Assembly (NCBI GenBank): GCA_019241645.1
Contig: JAFAWQ010000043.1
Location: forward strand, 1-64,000
Reading direction: 5' to 3'
From: Alphaproteobacteria bacterium
GTDB lineage: Bacteria; Pseudomonadota; Alphaproteobacteria; Micropepsales; Micropepsaceae
DNA length: 64,000 nt
The notes beneath the pieces are model-generated. The model had not been told where the DNA came from and did not search any database. It saw nothing but the letters and a program-made list of their open reading frames with translations. The translations under genes and the position numbers were made by a program. Positions 19,054-28,649 of this stretch are shown here, piece by piece. How positions within the stretch are numbered: position 1 is the stretch's first letter; each line of letters opens with the position of its first letter.

Positions 19054-20200
19054 CGATCCCCGCGGCCGCGAGCACGCGTCTCTCGCTCTTCGCGATCCTG
19101 ACGGCGTGCGTGGCGTATGGCATCGGAATGGGACTGACCTTGCCCTTGCTTTCCATCGTTCTCGAACGCATGGGGTGTCTGGCAGCATCAACGGACTTAA
19201 CCTCGCCATCGGTGGCCTCGCCGCAGTTGTTGTGACCCCCTTTATGCCGCGGGCGATGGCGAAAATTGGTGCAGCGGAACTTTTGGCGTTGGCGCTTGTA
19301 ATTGCGGCGGCGGCGCTGATCGCAATCTATGCGATTCCGAGCCTGTGGCTGTGGTTTCCGGTACGCTTCGTTCTCTCCAGCGCATTGAATGCCCTGTTCG
19401 TGATTGCCGAATATTGGATCAGCCGGCTGGCGAACGAGAGCAATCGTGGCCGCTACATTGCGCTCTATTCTTTATGCTTTGCCGGCGGGTTCGGCATCGG
19501 ACCGGCACTGCTGCAGGTCACCGGCACCAACGGAATTGCACCGTTCGCGGCAGGCGCCGTATTGCTGCTCGCCGCCATCGCGCCGGTGATGTTCGCTCGC
19601 CGCGCGGCACCCCGCATCGAGCAAGCGTTTACGACGTCCGTGGTCTCGGTCGTGCGTGCGGCACCCGCGGCCTTCGCCGCAGCCTTCGTCTTCGGCGCAG
19701 TGGATGCCGGCATGGCGGGCCTCATTCCGGTCTATGCCATGCGCTCAGGCTACACGGAAGCGCACGCGGCGCTCTGCGTCACCGCGATGGCGCTGGGGAG
19801 CATCATGTTTCAGTATCCCATCGGCGCATTGGCCGACCGGACGAGCCGGCGGCACCTGCTGGCGCTCTGCGCCGCGACGGGAATCGTTGGCGCGGCACTG
19901 ACGCCCCTCGCGGTGCAGACGCCGTATCTGCTCTATCTGCTGCTGTTTGTCTGGGGCGGCTTGATCCTGGGCATCTACACCATCGGGCTGATGTTGCTCG
20001 GCGAGCATTTCTGCGATGCCGATCTGGCCAACGCCAATGCCTCCTTCGTGATCCTCTATTCGCTGGGCTTGCTGCTTGGGCCACTGGGCGAAGGCGTGGC
20101 GCTCGATGCCTGGAACCCGGACGGGCTCATGCTGTCCCTTGGGCTGATTTGCGCCGTTTATATGGGTTTCCTGCTTGCACAACGGCCTGAGGAGGGTTGA
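19050..20200 (+). pseudogene. MFS transporter, frameshifted near 19172-19175
   Basis: A 12-helix-type major facilitator of the YcaD-like group, apparently broken by one missing base. The frame starting at GTG 19050 reads VTIPAAASTRLSLFAILTAC, then a first helix to ...SIVLERMG, and then hits an unrelated tail ending at 19235. From the G run at 19172-19175 the homologous sequence continues one frame over (VSGSINGLNLAIGG to 20200). Adding one G to the run restores a continuous protein of about 383 residues. This is either a true inactivating or phase-variable mutation or a sequencing error. The GTG overlaps the NUDIX stop. Confidence 0.8.
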
Positions 20201-20256
20201 CATTGAGCCTTTGCTGACTAGGTTACGCGCCCTTCAGGACATTTGAGGATTTTCAT

Positions 20257-20424
20257 ATGGCGAAGCCGACCACGGCCAAGATTCGGCTGAACAGCTCCGG
20301 CGATACCGGCTTCTTCTATGTGACGAAGAAGAACACCCGCACCATGACCGAGAAATTCTCCGTCAAGAAGTATGACCCCGTGCTGCGCAAGCATGTGGAG
20401 TTCAAGGAAGGCAAGATCAAATAG
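20257..20424 (+). CDS. rpmG: 50S ribosomal protein L33
   Basis: A 55-residue basic protein, [20 protein letters not shown]... ending [11 protein letters not shown], a full-length L33 of the cysteine-free type (no zinc-binding CxxC pairs). It is part of the large ribosomal subunit near the E site. A GAGGA ribosome binding site is found 8 bases before the ATG. It is followed by a strong intrinsic terminator at 20451-20477. The cysteine-free form means it does not depend on zinc. Confidence 0.97.
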   Translation: MAKPTTAKIRLNSSGDTGFFYVTKKNTRTMTEKFSVKKYDPVLRKHVEFKEGKIK

Positions 20425-20450
20425 CGTCGCTATCCGTGCCAGGTTTCAGA

Positions 20451-20477
20451 AGCCCTGCCCTTCCGGCGGGGCTTTTT
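20451..20477 (+). terminator. Intrinsic terminator after rpmG
   Basis: A nine-base-pair stem (AGCCCTGCC / GGCGGGGCT with one G-T pair), a five-base loop CTTCC, then TTTT. It sits 26 bases after the rpmG stop and directly before the convergent hydrolase stop at 20484. The complement has no upstream T run for the other direction beyond short A/T, so it mainly serves rpmG. Confidence 0.9.
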
Positions 20478-20483
20478 GTTTTG

Positions 20484-21392
20484 CTATGCCGCTGACCGCT
20501 TCCGTTCGACACGGGCGAGAAAATTTCCGATGTGCTCCAGAAGGAGCGGTACCAGCGCTTTCGGGAGATCGTGCCCCATGCCGGGAATGACAACGAGCTC
20601 CGCCCCCGGAACAGACGCCGCCGTATCTTCGCCGCATGCGACTGGCAGAAGGGGATCGTCCGCGCCGTGAATGACCAGCGTCGGCGCGCGGACCGACTTC
20701 AGCATCTCGTTCCGGGGTTCTCCTGCCAGCATGGCGACGAGCTGGCGCGCGGGCGCCTCGGGATCATAGGGCGAATGATCCACTTCGCGCGCGGCAAGCT
20801 CGTCCATTTCTTCCTTGGTCGGACGAAATCCGGGGCTGCCGATCGCCGTCCAGATGGCACGACCCTGCGCCATGCGGTCTTCGCGACTCCCGCTGGCCGG
20901 CGGCATTGTCAGCACGGCGATGGCTTCCGGCTTGCCCTGCGGCAGATCGCGCCGGCTGGTTGTCGACATGATGGACACAAGACTGCGGGTGCGGTTCGGG
21001 TACTTTGCCGCCGCGATTTGCGCGATCATTCCTCCCATCGAAGCGCCGACCAGATGCGCGCTGTCCATGCCGAGCCCATCGAGCAGCCCGATGGAATCGG
21101 CGGCCATGTCGTCAAGACTGTAAGGCGCCCTTAGCTTTTGGCCTGCCATGGCCTTCATCAGCGCTTCCATCACATTGGGCACGCCGAGCTGCGACAGGTG
21201 GGTGGACAGACCTACATCGCGGTTGTCGAAGCGGATGACGCGGAAACCCTGGGCCGCAAGCCCTTCGCATAGCGAAACCGGCCAGAGCGTCATCTGGGCG
21301 GCATAGCCCATGATCAGCAACACGGCCGGATCTGTTTTCCGGCCGAACGTCTCGTATTCGAGATCGACGCCGTTGGCGTGGACCTGCGGCAT
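20484..21392 (-). CDS. Alpha/beta hydrolase
   Basis: 302 residues. The catalytic triad is visible: nucleophile elbow GASMGG (serine near 95), aspartate in HGADDPLLP (near 233) and histidine in GMGHDLP (near 264). The oxyanion segment is LLIMGYAAQ. It is close to the family of small esterases and to proteins annotated as aclacinomycin-methylesterase-like; the substrate is unknown. I start at ATG 21392 (MPQVHANGV), although a GTG at 21419 is in frame. It converges on rpmG. Confidence 0.9.
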   Translation of the reverse strand: MPQVHANGVDLEYETFGRKTDPAVLLIMGYAAQMTLWPVSLCEGLAAQGFRVIRFDNRDVGLSTHLSQLGVPNVMEALMKAMAGQKLRAPYSLDDMAADSIGLLDGLGMDSAHLVGASMGGMIAQIAAAKYPNRTRSLVSIMSTTSRRDLPQGKPEAIAVLTMPPASGSREDRMAQGRAIWTAIGSPGFRPTKEEMDELAAREVDHSPYDPEAPARQLVAMLAGEPRNEMLKSVRAPTLVIHGADDPLLPVACGEDTAASVPGAELVVIPGMGHDLPKALVPLLLEHIGNFLARVERKRSAA

Positions 21393-21553
21393 AGGGCACA
21401 GCCTGCTCGGAAATTTCACGCCACTGTAACATCGGCGGATGCGGTCCTGACAACAGCCGGGACGGACAATTTCCAGTCAAAACCTGCCCGACTCTGCTGC
21501 GGCACTTGCCGCGGTCCACAAATTGCGAGGGTGCGGATGTGCCGTTTGCCGAA

Positions 21554-23221
21554 ATGGGACACATGGGTATCGAGCGCCACAAACTTCGCTGGAACGGTTG
21601 GGGTTGGGCCGAGCATCGAGACCCCTTTTCCGACCAGGACGAGGTATGGAAGTGGTTCGCAACCGAGCTGGGCATGCCAAGCCTGCTTGCCACGCCGGCA
21701 CGGCCACTTGACGATATCGGGCTCCCGCCGTCCAGTCTGTCCGCCATCGATCGCCATCTGCTGACTGTCCTGTTGGGCAACAAGGCGGTGCGCGATGACC
21801 GGTTCGAGCGTGCTTTTCACGCATGCGGCCGGAGCTATGCGGACCTTCTGCGGCTACGGACCGGTGACCTTTCGGATGCTCCAGATGCGGTTGTGTATCC
21901 GGGCACAAGCCAGGACGTGCTTAAGGTGTTGGCCTTCGCTTCGGAGCGCTCCATAGCTGTCGTGCCGTTTGGTGGTGGCACGACCATGACTGGCGGGATC
22001 ACGCCACGCCGCAATGGCCACAATGCCGTGCTCTCGCTCGATCTCTCCGCGATGGAGGCTGTCGAGATCGATCGCGATTCACGCACCGCGTCGATCGAAG
22101 CCGGCATTTACGGCCCGGCGCTGGAAGCGGCCTTGGCCGCCGAAGGCATGACGCTCGGTCATTGTCCGCAATCGTTCGAGTTTTCCGCTTTGGGCGGCTG
22201 GATCGCCACGGCCGGCACCGGTCAGCAGCGCTTGCGCTACGGCGACGCCGAGGACTGGCTGCTCGGCGCAAACGTCGCGACGCCGCGCGGCATGCTGCAT
22301 GTGTCTTCAGGTTCCGCGGCTGCCAATCCTCAACTTCGCCAGTTAATTGCCGGCTCGGAAGGCACGCTCGGTGTTATCACCCGCGCGACGGTTCGCGTGC
22401 ATCCGCTGCCGCATGTGTCAACGGGGCGGGCCTACGCATTTCGCGATTTCGAGAGCGGTGCTGCTGCTCTTCGCGACGCCGCGCGGTCCGGCGTGGGAGC
22501 GGCCATGCTCCGGCTTTCCGATTCGGACGAGACGCGCCTTTGTCGCGAACTCAGCGAGTTCGAAGAACCCGCCTCGTTGCTCGAGCAGGGCCTCTCACAT
22601 CTACTTCGTCTGTGGCACTATGACGAGCCGTGCCTGCTCGTTGCCGAATTCGAAGGGAGCCGGCGTTCTGTTGCTGCCGCGCGACGAGCGCTTTTTGGAA
22701 TCGCGCGAAATCACGGCGCGCTACCGCTCGGCCCGGCCCCTGCCAGGAGATGGCAACGAAACCGATTCCGCGCACCATATCTGCGCGACGCGATGCTGGA
22801 CCGTGGCCTCGGCGTGGATACAATGGAGGCGAGCACAAGCTGGGCGAACTTGCCCAACCTATACGCTACACTCAAAAGCGCGCTCACAGAGGCGGTGGCC
22901 GGAACCGTACCGCGACCCTTGGCGCACGGCATCATTCTCTGTCATCTGACTCCGGCCGCTGACAGCGCGCGAGTCGCTTTCACCTACATCTTTCCCCGCA
23001 TGCTGGCTGACGAAATCGGACAGTCGCAGGCAATCCGGCGTGCGGGCCTTGAAGCCATTGCGCAAAATGGAGGCGCCCCTGTCCGTCGTGATCTGGACGG
23101 TCATGAGCGGCTTCGCCTCTCGCGCGTTGAAGACGGTATTGCCATGGAGATACTGCGTGCAGCCAAGAACACGCTTGATCCCAAAGGCATCCTTAATCCC
23201 GGAAAGCTCTTTCCGCTGTAG
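21554..23221 (+). CDS. FAD-linked oxidase, alkyldihydroxyacetonephosphate-synthase-like
   Basis: About 555 residues from ATG 21554; a TTG at 21506 or ATG 21563 are alternatives, and no ribosome binding site decides between them. It has an N-terminal PCMH-type FAD-binding domain (VVPFGGGTTMTGG near 135-147, PQSFEFSALGGWIATAGTGQQ near 201, LIAGSEGTLGVITRATVRVHPLP near 265) and a C-terminal FAD-oxidase domain. In eukaryotes the closest family member makes ether lipids; bacterial relatives act on varied hydroxyacids. It stands alone on the plus strand, divergent from the hydrolase. Confidence 0.88.
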   Translation: MGHMGIERHKLRWNGWGWAEHRDPFSDQDEVWKWFATELGMPSLLATPARPLDDIGLPPSSLSAIDRHLLTVLLGNKAVRDDRFERAFHACGRSYADLLRLRTGDLSDAPDAVVYPGTSQDVLKVLAFASERSIAVVPFGGGTTMTGGITPRRNGHNAVLSLDLSAMEAVEIDRDSRTASIEAGIYGPALEAALAAEGMTLGHCPQSFEFSALGGWIATAGTGQQRLRYGDAEDWLLGANVATPRGMLHVSSGSAAANPQLRQLIAGSEGTLGVITRATVRVHPLPHVSTGRAYAFRDFESGAAALRDAARSGVGAAMLRLSDSDETRLCRELSEFEEPASLLEQGLSHLLRLWHYDEPCLLVAEFEGSRRSVAAARRALFGIARNHGALPLGPAPARRWQRNRFRAPYLRDAMLDRGLGVDTMEASTSWANLPNLYATLKSALTEAVAGTVPRPLAHGIILCHLTPAADSARVAFTYIFPRMLADEIGQSQAIRRAGLEAIAQNGGAPVRRDLDGHERLRLSRVEDGIAMEILRAAKNTLDPKGILNPGKLFPL

Positions 23222-23246
23222 ATTTCGAGGGCAAATCCCACGCCAT

Positions 23247-23453
23247 TCAGTGAATGACGATTGGCGCCCCGGGATCGAGCCGCTGCGCGAAGATGTCATC
23301 CAGCAGCACCGAAAGCGATTGCCAGACAATGGCCCGCTCTGTTTCGCCCGCGAGTTCGAACGAGGCGGTTGCCTGACGCGCGATCAGAATAGCGCCCGTC
23401 CCATGTTCCGTGGCCAGATCGGCCGCCAGGAGGCAGAGATCTCCGGTCCTCAT
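23247..23453 (-). CDS. Small protein, function unknown
   Basis: 68 residues, leftward, between the FAD oxidase and coaBC. The composition is helix-forming (DLCLLAADLATEHGTGAILIARQATASFELAGETERAIVWQ...), a pattern seen in small alphaproteobacterial proteins of unknown role in which a helix ending ...A..HG..A is followed by a helix with a Trp. No signal peptide or metal motif is visible. The ribosome binding site is weak. Real-gene status is likely but not certain. Confidence 0.5.
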   Translation of the reverse strand: MRTGDLCLLAADLATEHGTGAILIARQATASFELAGETERAIVWQSLSVLLDDIFAQRLDPGAPIVIH

Positions 23454-23575
23454 AGGTCCAACAGACCAGATTATGGTAACAAACGTGTTAAAGCGGCGAC
23501 TTTGAGGCTGAGGCCCGCCCTACTCCCGCCGCGGCACATAGCCTATATTGGAGGGGTTCCGATGGACGGACGCGC

Positions 23576-24784
23576 GTGCAGGGCAAAACGGTTCTTCTTA
23601 TCATCGGCGGCGGCATCGCAGCGTACAAATCGCTGGAGCTTATCCGCCGCCTGAAGGAACGCGGCGGTGGCGCTCGCGCGATCCTGACCGGTGCCGGCGG
23701 ACAATTCGTGACGCCTTTGTCGGTGTCCGCCTTGACCGGCGAGAGAGTGTTTCAGGAGCTCTTCAGCCTTACCGATGAATCGGAAATGGGCCACATTAAG
23801 CTGTCCCGCTCGGCCGATATTGTCGTCGTAGCCCCTGCCACTGCCGATCTGATCGCGAAGCTGGCCCACGGGCACGCCAACGATCTTGCCTCTACGGCGC
23901 TGCTCGCCACGAACAAGCGTGTGCTGATGGCGCCCGCCATGAATGTCCGGATGTGGGATCATCCTTCCACGCAACGCAATGTGGAAACCCTGAAGCGCGA
24001 CGGCGTGCTGTTCGTCGGACCGAACGACGGCGAGATGGCCTGCGGCGAATTCGGACCGGGCCGCATGGCAGAACCGGACGAAATTATCGGCGCGATTGAA
24101 TTCGCGTTGGGGCAGGCCTCTGCCGGTGTGCTGTCCGGCGTGAAAGCATTGGTGACGGCTGGCCCAACACAGGAGCCGCTGGATCCCGTGCGCTTCCTCG
24201 CCAATCGCTCGTCGGGCAAGCAGGGCTATGCGATCGCCAACGCTTTATCTTCCGCAGGCGCGCAAACCACGCTTGTCTCCGGGCCCGTGGAAATCGCTCC
24301 TCCTCCGTCGGTGAAGCTCGTCAAGGTTCAAACCGCGTGCGAAATGCTGGCCGCATGCGAAGCGGCGTTGCCGATGGATGTCGCCGTATTCACGGCGGCG
24401 GTCGCGGACTGGCGTCCGGAGCCGGTCTTCAACAGCAAGCTGAAGAAGCGCGCCGGCGGCGGCGCCCCTGACATCGGCCTTGCCGCCAATCCCGACATTC
24501 TCTCCACTATCGCCCACGGCCCGAAGCGTCCTCGCCTCGTGATCGGCTTTGCGGCAGAGACGGAGGATGTTGTCACCCACGGGCGTGAAAAGCGCGAGAG
24601 AAAGGGCTGCGACTGGATTGTCGCGAATGATGTCTCACCGATAACGGGATTTATGGGCGGGGATAGCAACACCGTGCATCTAATCACGTCCCAGGAAGTC
24701 GAGGACTGGCCGGAAATGTCCAAGCAGGATGTGGGTCGCCGGCTGGCAGCGCGGATCGCCACGGCATTGGGCAAAGCGGCGTGA
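23576..24784 (+). CDS. coaBC: Bifunctional phosphopantothenoylcysteine decarboxylase / phosphopantothenate-cysteine ligase
   Basis: 402 residues carrying two steps of coenzyme A synthesis. The N-terminal CoaC half is an FMN decarboxylase: [16 protein letters not shown], substrate-recognition [17 protein letters not shown] (near 120) and the catalytic cysteine in [13 protein letters not shown]. The C-terminal CoaB ligase begins near 188 ([25 protein letters not shown]). The start is GTG 23576; no in-frame ATG lies upstream, and the purine-rich GGAGGGG at 23550 is rather distant. It overlaps dut by 4 bases, a common alphaproteobacterial pair. Confidence 0.95.
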   Translation: MQGKTVLLIIGGGIAAYKSLELIRRLKERGGGARAILTGAGGQFVTPLSVSALTGERVFQELFSLTDESEMGHIKLSRSADIVVVAPATADLIAKLAHGHANDLASTALLATNKRVLMAPAMNVRMWDHPSTQRNVETLKRDGVLFVGPNDGEMACGEFGPGRMAEPDEIIGAIEFALGQASAGVLSGVKALVTAGPTQEPLDPVRFLANRSSGKQGYAIANALSSAGAQTTLVSGPVEIAPPPSVKLVKVQTACEMLAACEAALPMDVAVFTAAVADWRPEPVFNSKLKKRAGGGAPDIGLAANPDILSTIAHGPKRPRLVIGFAAETEDVVTHGREKRERKGCDWIVANDVSPITGFMGGDSNTVHLITSQEVEDWPEMSKQDVGRRLAARIATALGKAA

Positions 24785-25221
24785 AGGTCGAAATCTTGCG
24801 CTTGCCGCACGCGCGCGACTTGCCCCTGCCCGCCTATGCCACGGCCGGTTCCGCCGGGATCGATCTGCTCGCCGCAATCCAAGGAGACCTCGAACTCCAG
24901 CACGGGAAACGGGTAGCGGTTGCAACAGGCATCGCCATTGCAATGCCTGCGGGCTATGAGGCGCAGGTGCGGCCCCGCTCAGGGCTGGCGCTGCATCAGG
25001 GTATCACCTTGCTGAACAGCCCCGGAACCATCGACAGCGACTACCGGGGTGAGATCAAGGTCATACTGGTCAATCTGGGCGAAGCGCCGTTCCGCATCAC
25101 GCGCGGAATGAAGATCGCGCAGATGGTCATCGCCCGGCACGAGCATGTAGAATTCATCGAGGCACAGAACCTGAGAGCCACTACCCGCTCCGCCGGCGGC
25201 TTCGGCTCAACCGGCACCTGA
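24781..25221 (+). CDS. dut: dUTP diphosphatase
   Basis: 146 residues, trimeric dUTPase length. It hydrolyses dUTP to dUMP and keeps uracil out of DNA. Motifs in order: AGIDLLAA (motif 1), [12 protein letters not shown] (motif 2), [17 protein letters not shown] (motif 3, catalytic Asp), [10 protein letters not shown] (motif 4) and the C-terminal arm [13 protein letters not shown]-type motif 5 (here [13 protein letters not shown]). The GTG start overlaps the coaBC stop, so the two are translationally coupled. Confidence 0.97.
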   Translation: MKVEILRLPHARDLPLPAYATAGSAGIDLLAAIQGDLELQHGKRVAVATGIAIAMPAGYEAQVRPRSGLALHQGITLLNSPGTIDSDYRGEIKVILVNLGEAPFRITRGMKIAQMVIARHEHVEFIEAQNLRATTRSAGGFGSTGT

Positions 25222-25238
25222 GCAGAATGGAGAAGAAC

Positions 25239-26204
25239 ATGGCCATCGCGCATCAGCCCGGACGCGGGCGCATTTACGATTGCATCACCGAGACGATCGG
25301 CGATACCCCGCTCGTACGTCTCAAGCGCATGACGAAGGACGCAGGCGTGAAGGCGGACATTCTGCTAAAGCTCGAATTCTTCAACCCAATCTCCAGCGTA
25401 AAGGATCGCATCGGCGTCGCGATGATCGAGGCGATGGAGGCGAAGGGCCTGGTCTCGCCGGGCAAAAGCGTGCTGGTCGAGCCGACAAGCGGCAACACGG
25501 GTATTGCGCTCGCTTTTGTCGCCGCCGCGAAAGGCTACCGGTTGATCGTGACGATGCCGGAATCCGTTTCCATCGAACGCCGCAAGATGCTGGCACTGAT
25601 GGGTGCCGAGCTCGTTCTGACGGAAGCCCCCAAAGGCATGCGCGGCGCCATTGCACGTGCCCACGAAATCCTGGAATCGACGCCGAATGCCGTCATGCCG
25701 CAGCAGTTCGAAAACCCCGCCAATCCCGATATTCACCGCCGCACCACGGCGGAGGAAATCTGGCGCGATACCGGCGGCAATGTGGATGCGGTGATTTCCG
25801 GTGTGGGCACCGGCGGCACCATTACCGGCGTGGGAGAAGTGCTGAAGCAGCGAAAGCCATCGGTGCGCATGATTGCGCTGGAGCCGCAGGACTCGCCGGT
25901 GCTTTCCGGCGGACAACCGGGCCCGCATCCGATCCAGGGCATCGGGGCGGGCTTCGTGCCGGCCATTCTCGACCGAGGCGTGATCGACGAAGTGATCACC
26001 ATTCCCAGCGCCACGGCCTTCGACACCGCGCGCAAGGTAGCCAAGCTGGAGGGCATTCCTGTTGGCATCTCGTCCGGTGCCGCTGTCGCGGGCGCATTGC
26101 AGGTGGGTGCGCGTCCGGAAATGGCAGGCAAAGTCATCGTCACAATCATTCCCTCTTTCGCGGAACGCTACCTTTCCACGGCCCTGTTCGAAGGCATCGC
26201 CTGA
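25239..26204 (+). CDS. cysK: Cysteine synthase A (O-acetylserine sulfhydrylase)
   Basis: 321 residues. A PLP enzyme making cysteine from O-acetylserine and sulfide. The PLP lysine is in [11 protein letters not shown] (near 46), the substrate loop is TSGNTGIA, and the phosphate-binding glycines are in [13 protein letters not shown] prefer ATG 25239 to ATG 25227, because the GGAGAAG inside the longer reading makes a good ribosome binding site 6 bases before 25239. It follows dut by 17 bases and may share its transcript. Confidence 0.95.
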   Translation: MAIAHQPGRGRIYDCITETIGDTPLVRLKRMTKDAGVKADILLKLEFFNPISSVKDRIGVAMIEAMEAKGLVSPGKSVLVEPTSGNTGIALAFVAAAKGYRLIVTMPESVSIERRKMLALMGAELVLTEAPKGMRGAIARAHEILESTPNAVMPQQFENPANPDIHRRTTAEEIWRDTGGNVDAVISGVGTGGTITGVGEVLKQRKPSVRMIALEPQDSPVLSGGQPGPHPIQGIGAGFVPAILDRGVIDEVITIPSATAFDTARKVAKLEGIPVGISSGAAVAGALQVGARPEMAGKVIVTIIPSFAERYLSTALFEGIA

Positions 26205-26235
26205 TTCCAACACCATTTCGACGGAGTTCACACAA

Positions 26236-26838
26236 ATGAAGCTGTACTACACACCCGGCGCCTGTTCCCTCGCAGCCCACATCGTAGGCGAGGAAGCCGG
26301 CCTTGGCCTTAAGCTCGAAAAGGTCGACCTGAAAACGCACAAAACGGCGGACGGTTCTGATTATTACGCGGTCAACCCGAAAGGCTATGTGCCGGCCCTT
26401 GCGCTGGATGACGGCGGCACACTGACCGAAAACATCGCCATCCTGAATTATCTGGCCGACCGTTCGGGCGAGAAACTGCATACGCCGAGGCACGGCACGC
26501 TTGAGCGATATCGGCTGGAGGAATGGTTAGGCTTCATCACCACAGAGCTGCACAAATCGTTCGGGCCGCTGTTTCAGGGTGGCGGAGACGACGAGCGGAA
26601 CAAGGCGAAGCAAAAGATCCTGCATCGCCTCAAGCATGTCGAAGAGCGGCTGACGGAGCCATTCCTCTTGGGCGAGCGCATGAGCGTTGCGGATGCGTAT
26701 CTGTTCGTCATTCTGACATGGTCCACGAAAATGCATCTCGACCTCAGCCCTTACCCGCGCCTGAATGCCTTCTTCGCGCGCATGAACGAACGCGACAGCG
26801 TGAAGCGCGCGTTGGCGGCCGAGGCAGGCGCGACCTGA
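26236..26838 (+). CDS. Glutathione S-transferase, beta class
   Basis: 200 residues. It begins MKLYYTPGACSLAAHIVGEE with the beta-class cysteine (C10) that forms a mixed disulfide with glutathione, and the thioredoxin-like half holds the NPKGYVPAL cis-proline loop. The C-terminal helical domain contains GERMSVADAYLFVILTW. It resembles E. coli GstA. I start at ATG 26236; the frame extending to 26062 lies inside cysK. It converges closely with the MATE gene (3-base gap). Confidence 0.94.
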   Translation: MKLYYTPGACSLAAHIVGEEAGLGLKLEKVDLKTHKTADGSDYYAVNPKGYVPALALDDGGTLTENIAILNYLADRSGEKLHTPRHGTLERYRLEEWLGFITTELHKSFGPLFQGGGDDERNKAKQKILHRLKHVEERLTEPFLLGERMSVADAYLFVILTWSTKMHLDLSPYPRLNAFFARMNERDSVKRALAAEAGAT

Positions 26839-26841
26839 TCA

Positions 26842-28248
26842 TCAACGCTGGCGCGTCAGGTACCAGAAGCGCGCGCACATGCCGGCCGCCGCCACGGCAA
26901 GGCCCACGGCGAGGCCCATCCAGATGCCGAATCCTTTCAGGTGGAAGGAAAACGCCAGGATGAGACCGGCCGGCGCGCCGACCAGCCAGTAGCTTGCGCC
27001 GGCTATCCACATCGGCGCGCGGGCATCCTTCAGGCCACGCAACGATAACGCCCCAATCACCTGGATGCCGTCCACGATCTGGAACGCCGCCGCCACGTGC
27101 AGGAACACCACCGCGAGCGCGATGACTTCATGCGCCGACGGCGTATCCGCCAGCCACAGCGACGCGATCTCGCGCGGCCACGTCCACAGCACGATGGCCA
27201 TCACGCTCATGAACGCCGCGCCGATCAGAATCGCGCTGTAGCCCGCGCGGCGCACGCCTTCGAAATCGCGAGCGCCGGCGGCCAACCCCACACGCACCGT
27301 CGCTGCCATCGCCACCCCCAGCGGCACCATGAAGGTGAACGACGGGATGAGCAGCGAAATCTGGTGCGCGGCCACGCTCGCGGTTCCAAACGTGCCCATC
27401 ACCAGCGCCGCGCAATTGAACAGCATCGCTTCGAAGATGGTGGTGAGCCCAATCGGCAAACCGAGCCGGAACACTTCCGCGAGCTTCTCCCAATGGGGCC
27501 GATGGATGCGGCGCAGAATGCGATATTTGTTCAACGTCGGGGTGAGCCGGATCACCAGCAGCATCGCACAGAAGCTGAAGAGAAACGAGCATGAACTCGC
27601 GATGCCGGAGCCGGTGAGCCCCAGCCGCGGAAAGCCGAAATGCCCGAAGATCAGCGCGTAGTCCGCCACCGCGTTGAACAGGATGGCGCTGCCCATCACG
27701 ATCAGCGGCGCCGTAGGTCTGCTCAGTGCCGTCGAGTAGTTGCGCAGCACCTGATAGCCGAGCGTGAACGGTACGCCGAACGCCAGTGCGCCGACGAAGT
27801 GCCCTGCCCCTTCCGCCAGTTCCGGTCTCTGCCCCAACGCGAGCAATATCGGCCCCGCGAACTGCAGCAGCACAAACAGCGGCACCGAGACGATCACCAC
27901 CGACCATAAGCCCATGCGCGCCACCGCGCGCACACCAGTGCGATTGTTCGGCGAGGCGCCAAGAATGTGCGCGATCATCGGCGAAACCGCGGATGCCGGC
28001 CCGAAACCCATCAGCCAGGCGAAGAAGAAGATAGTGTTGCCGAGCGCAGCCGAGGCCAGCGCCTGGGTGCTGAAATGCCCCAGCATGTACATGTCGGTGC
28101 CCATGATCGTCATTTGCGCGAGCTGCGTGAGCGCCAGCGGACCCGCAAGCTTCAGCAGCTCGCGCGCTTCCGCGAGCCACGCGTCAAGCCCGTGTCCGCT
28201 GACGCGGCGGCCGGCATGGGCAATGTCGAACTCTGCAATATCGGTCAT
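26842..28248 (-). CDS. MATE family multidrug efflux transporter
   Basis: 468 residues with about twelve membrane helices. Family-typical blocks include LAGPLALTQLAQM with a metal/proton-linked region near the N-terminus, GQRPELAEGAGHFV, and the paired halves of the NorM fold. It exports cationic drugs or metabolites using H+ or Na+; the substrate is not predictable. The start at 28248 (MTDIAEF) has no strong ribosome binding site. A 400-base gene-poor stretch lies upstream. Confidence 0.92.
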   Translation of the reverse strand: MTDIAEFDIAHAGRRVSGHGLDAWLAEARELLKLAGPLALTQLAQMTIMGTDMYMLGHFSTQALASAALGNTIFFFAWLMGFGPASAVSPMIAHILGASPNNRTGVRAVARMGLWSVVIVSVPLFVLLQFAGPILLALGQRPELAEGAGHFVGALAFGVPFTLGYQVLRNYSTALSRPTAPLIVMGSAILFNAVADYALIFGHFGFPRLGLTGSGIASSCSFLFSFCAMLLVIRLTPTLNKYRILRRIHRPHWEKLAEVFRLGLPIGLTTIFEAMLFNCAALVMGTFGTASVAAHQISLLIPSFTFMVPLGVAMAATVRVGLAAGARDFEGVRRAGYSAILIGAAFMSVMAIVLWTWPREIASLWLADTPSAHEVIALAVVFLHVAAAFQIVDGIQVIGALSLRGLKDARAPMWIAGASYWLVGAPAGLILAFSFHLKGFGIWMGLAVGLAVAAAGMCARFWYLTRQR

Positions 28249-28649
28249 GACACGGGCTTTTTCCTGATTCCCGAACCCGGAAAGCCGCAGAGAGGCAGAG
28301 ACAAAAATCCCCTCCGAAGCGCTTTCCAGGCTCGGGAGGGGTGAAACTTTCGAACGAACTAGACGAATCTAATCTGCGTTCACCTCGCGAGCCGGACAGC
28401 CGGCTGGACGCCAATCGGCGTAGCGGCTGACTTGTTGATGCCAAACTGGTTCATCAAAACGACTCGCTGGTGGGTGAACGATGGATGGTAGCTAGGCGCG
28501 CACCCCGCACGAGTCAACACACGCGCCGCGCATGCGGTGCATTCCCCGCCCGCGTGACAGAACCGCCACATGGCTCACCCAGCCAGCTCGCGGATACAAT
28601 GTATCTATATACTGTTTAGAATTCGAATGGTGGAGAACACGTTGAACGC
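28249..28649. other. Gene-poor stretch upstream of the MATE gene with a palindrome fragment
   Basis: About 400 bases with no supported gene. It contains the hairpin at 28309-28341 (CCCCTCC / GGAGGGG), whose sequence resembles one arm of elements A and B. A leftward 24-codon frame (MNQFGINKSAATPIGV..., 28380-28454) could be a leader peptide for the MATE gene, but nothing confirms translation. Near 28600 an AT-rich segment with TATACT (28608-28613) may be the -10 box of the rightward gene that follows. Confidence 0.4.
28309..28341. repeat. Palindromic element fragment D
   Basis: A single hairpin, CCCCTCC at 28309-28315 pairing with GGAGGGG at 28335-28341, with GAAGCGCTTTC in the loop. The GAAGCGCTT...GGGAGGGG arrangement recalls the interior of element A (GAAGCGCTTCGGGGAGGGG). 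It looks like a truncated copy of the same repeat family. It could alternatively act as a transcription terminator, but there is no T run. Confidence 0.45.

Noticed and set aside
28380-28454. 24-codon leader peptide before the MATE gene
   Set aside because: Possible, but with no attenuator structure or codon bias linked to it I cannot support it as a gene.
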